Shown one piece after another: positions 63,884 to 64,000 of a stretch of 64,000 bases of DNA. The position numbers and the translations under genes were made by a program. Origin of the DNA: Candidatus Sulfotelmatobacter sp. (GTDB lineage: Bacteria > Acidobacteriota > Terriglobia > Terriglobales > Acidobacteriaceae); the NCBI GenBank assembly GCA_025462865.1, contig JAOAPI010000160.1, positions 1-64,000 on the forward strand, in the 5' to 3' direction. Each line of letters starts with the position of its first letter. Position 1 is the stretch's first letter. The notes under the pieces are model-generated. The model saw only the letters and a list, made by a program, of their open reading frames with translations, had not been told where the DNA came from and searched no databases.

Positions 63884-64000
63884 TCATAAGATCGAGCGCA
63901 CCACGCCGCCATCCGCGCGCAGTGCCGCCCCATTAATGGCCGATGCCATCGGGCTACAGAGAAACGCCACGAATGCACCAATCTCTTTCGGCTCGATAAA
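63884..64000 (-). CDS. 3' end of a short-chain dehydrogenase/reductase (partial)
   Basis: The window edge cuts this gene. The visible 38 residues read to a stop at 63884: '[20 protein letters not shown]', then [14 protein letters not shown]. This is the classic C-terminal SDR end (EIxxxVxFLxSPxAxxINGxxLxxDGG). The catalytic domain lies outside the window, so the substrate cannot be judged. Confidence 0.8.
   Translation of the reverse strand, partial: FIEPKEIGAFVAFLCSPMASAINGAALRADGGVVRSIL

Overview
This is a 64 kb stretch of a bacterial chromosome with dense, moderately GC-rich coding and no plasmid, phage or insertion-sequence genes. The gene set suggests a Gram-negative soil-type bacterium, most likely an Acidobacteriota member of the Koribacter/Terriglobia type. 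The pointers are large secreted S9 peptidases, a beta-propeller/phosphoesterase fusion, a Tad pilus locus with a CpaE-type ATPase, anhydromuropeptide recycling genes and dispersed small palindromic repeats. This placement is inferred from gene content; no 16S gene is present.

Layout. 0-3.7 kb: endonuclease III, a Phd-like antitoxin/PIN toxin pair with an apparent autoregulatory operator, and a secreted prolyl-oligopeptidase-type peptidase. 3.7-8.6 kb (minus strand): a tetrapyrrole operon ordered HemX/CcsA-like, hemA, tRNA, hemC, DUF4442 thioesterase-like gene, hemD. The tRNA between hemA and hemC folds like a selenocysteine/allo-tRNA (8-bp acceptor, 4-bp T stem, 6-bp D stem, 9-bp variable arm) but lacks the UCA anticodon. 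It is the most unusual object in the window. 8.8-14.2 kb: a TPR-thioredoxin lipid- or periplasm-facing protein, a hypothetical gene, a PAS-GGDEF-EAL gene split by one in-frame stop, and a chemoreceptor gene broken by a one-base frameshift. 14.2-27.3 kb: a class A beta-lactamase-like protein, a GalT-like protein lacking the usual nucleophilic histidine, mutS, the nagZ-anmK cell-wall recycling pair, DUF1697, an orphan peptide-binding lipoprotein, a YmdB-type phosphodiesterase, an orphan secretin with TPRs, and a DsbA-like thioredoxin. 27.4-32 kb: NAD synthetase and a YncE-like/phosphoesterase protein.

32-42 kb is a phosphate and polyphosphate block: pstC-pstA-pstB-phoU, a CHAD protein, ppx, sixA, ppk and pstS. 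A clean Pho-box-like 7-4-7 direct repeat lies before pstS and a weaker one before pstC. Together these genes take up phosphate, signal its status, and make, bind and degrade polyphosphate.

42-50 kb holds a hypothetical exported protein, a GH15 glucoamylase-type enzyme, an FHA-GAF-SpoIIE phosphatase and two GT87-type membrane mannosyltransferase-like proteins. 50.2-57.3 kb is a Tad/Flp pilus operon (flp, cpaB, cpaC, cpaE, cpaF, tadB, tadC), followed by DUF192 and a long TonB-like protein with degenerate Pro-rich repeats. The right end carries a TPR membrane protein, a small Ig-like lipoprotein, a HAD phosphatase, a lytic transglycosylase and the 3' end of a short-chain dehydrogenase running off the window.
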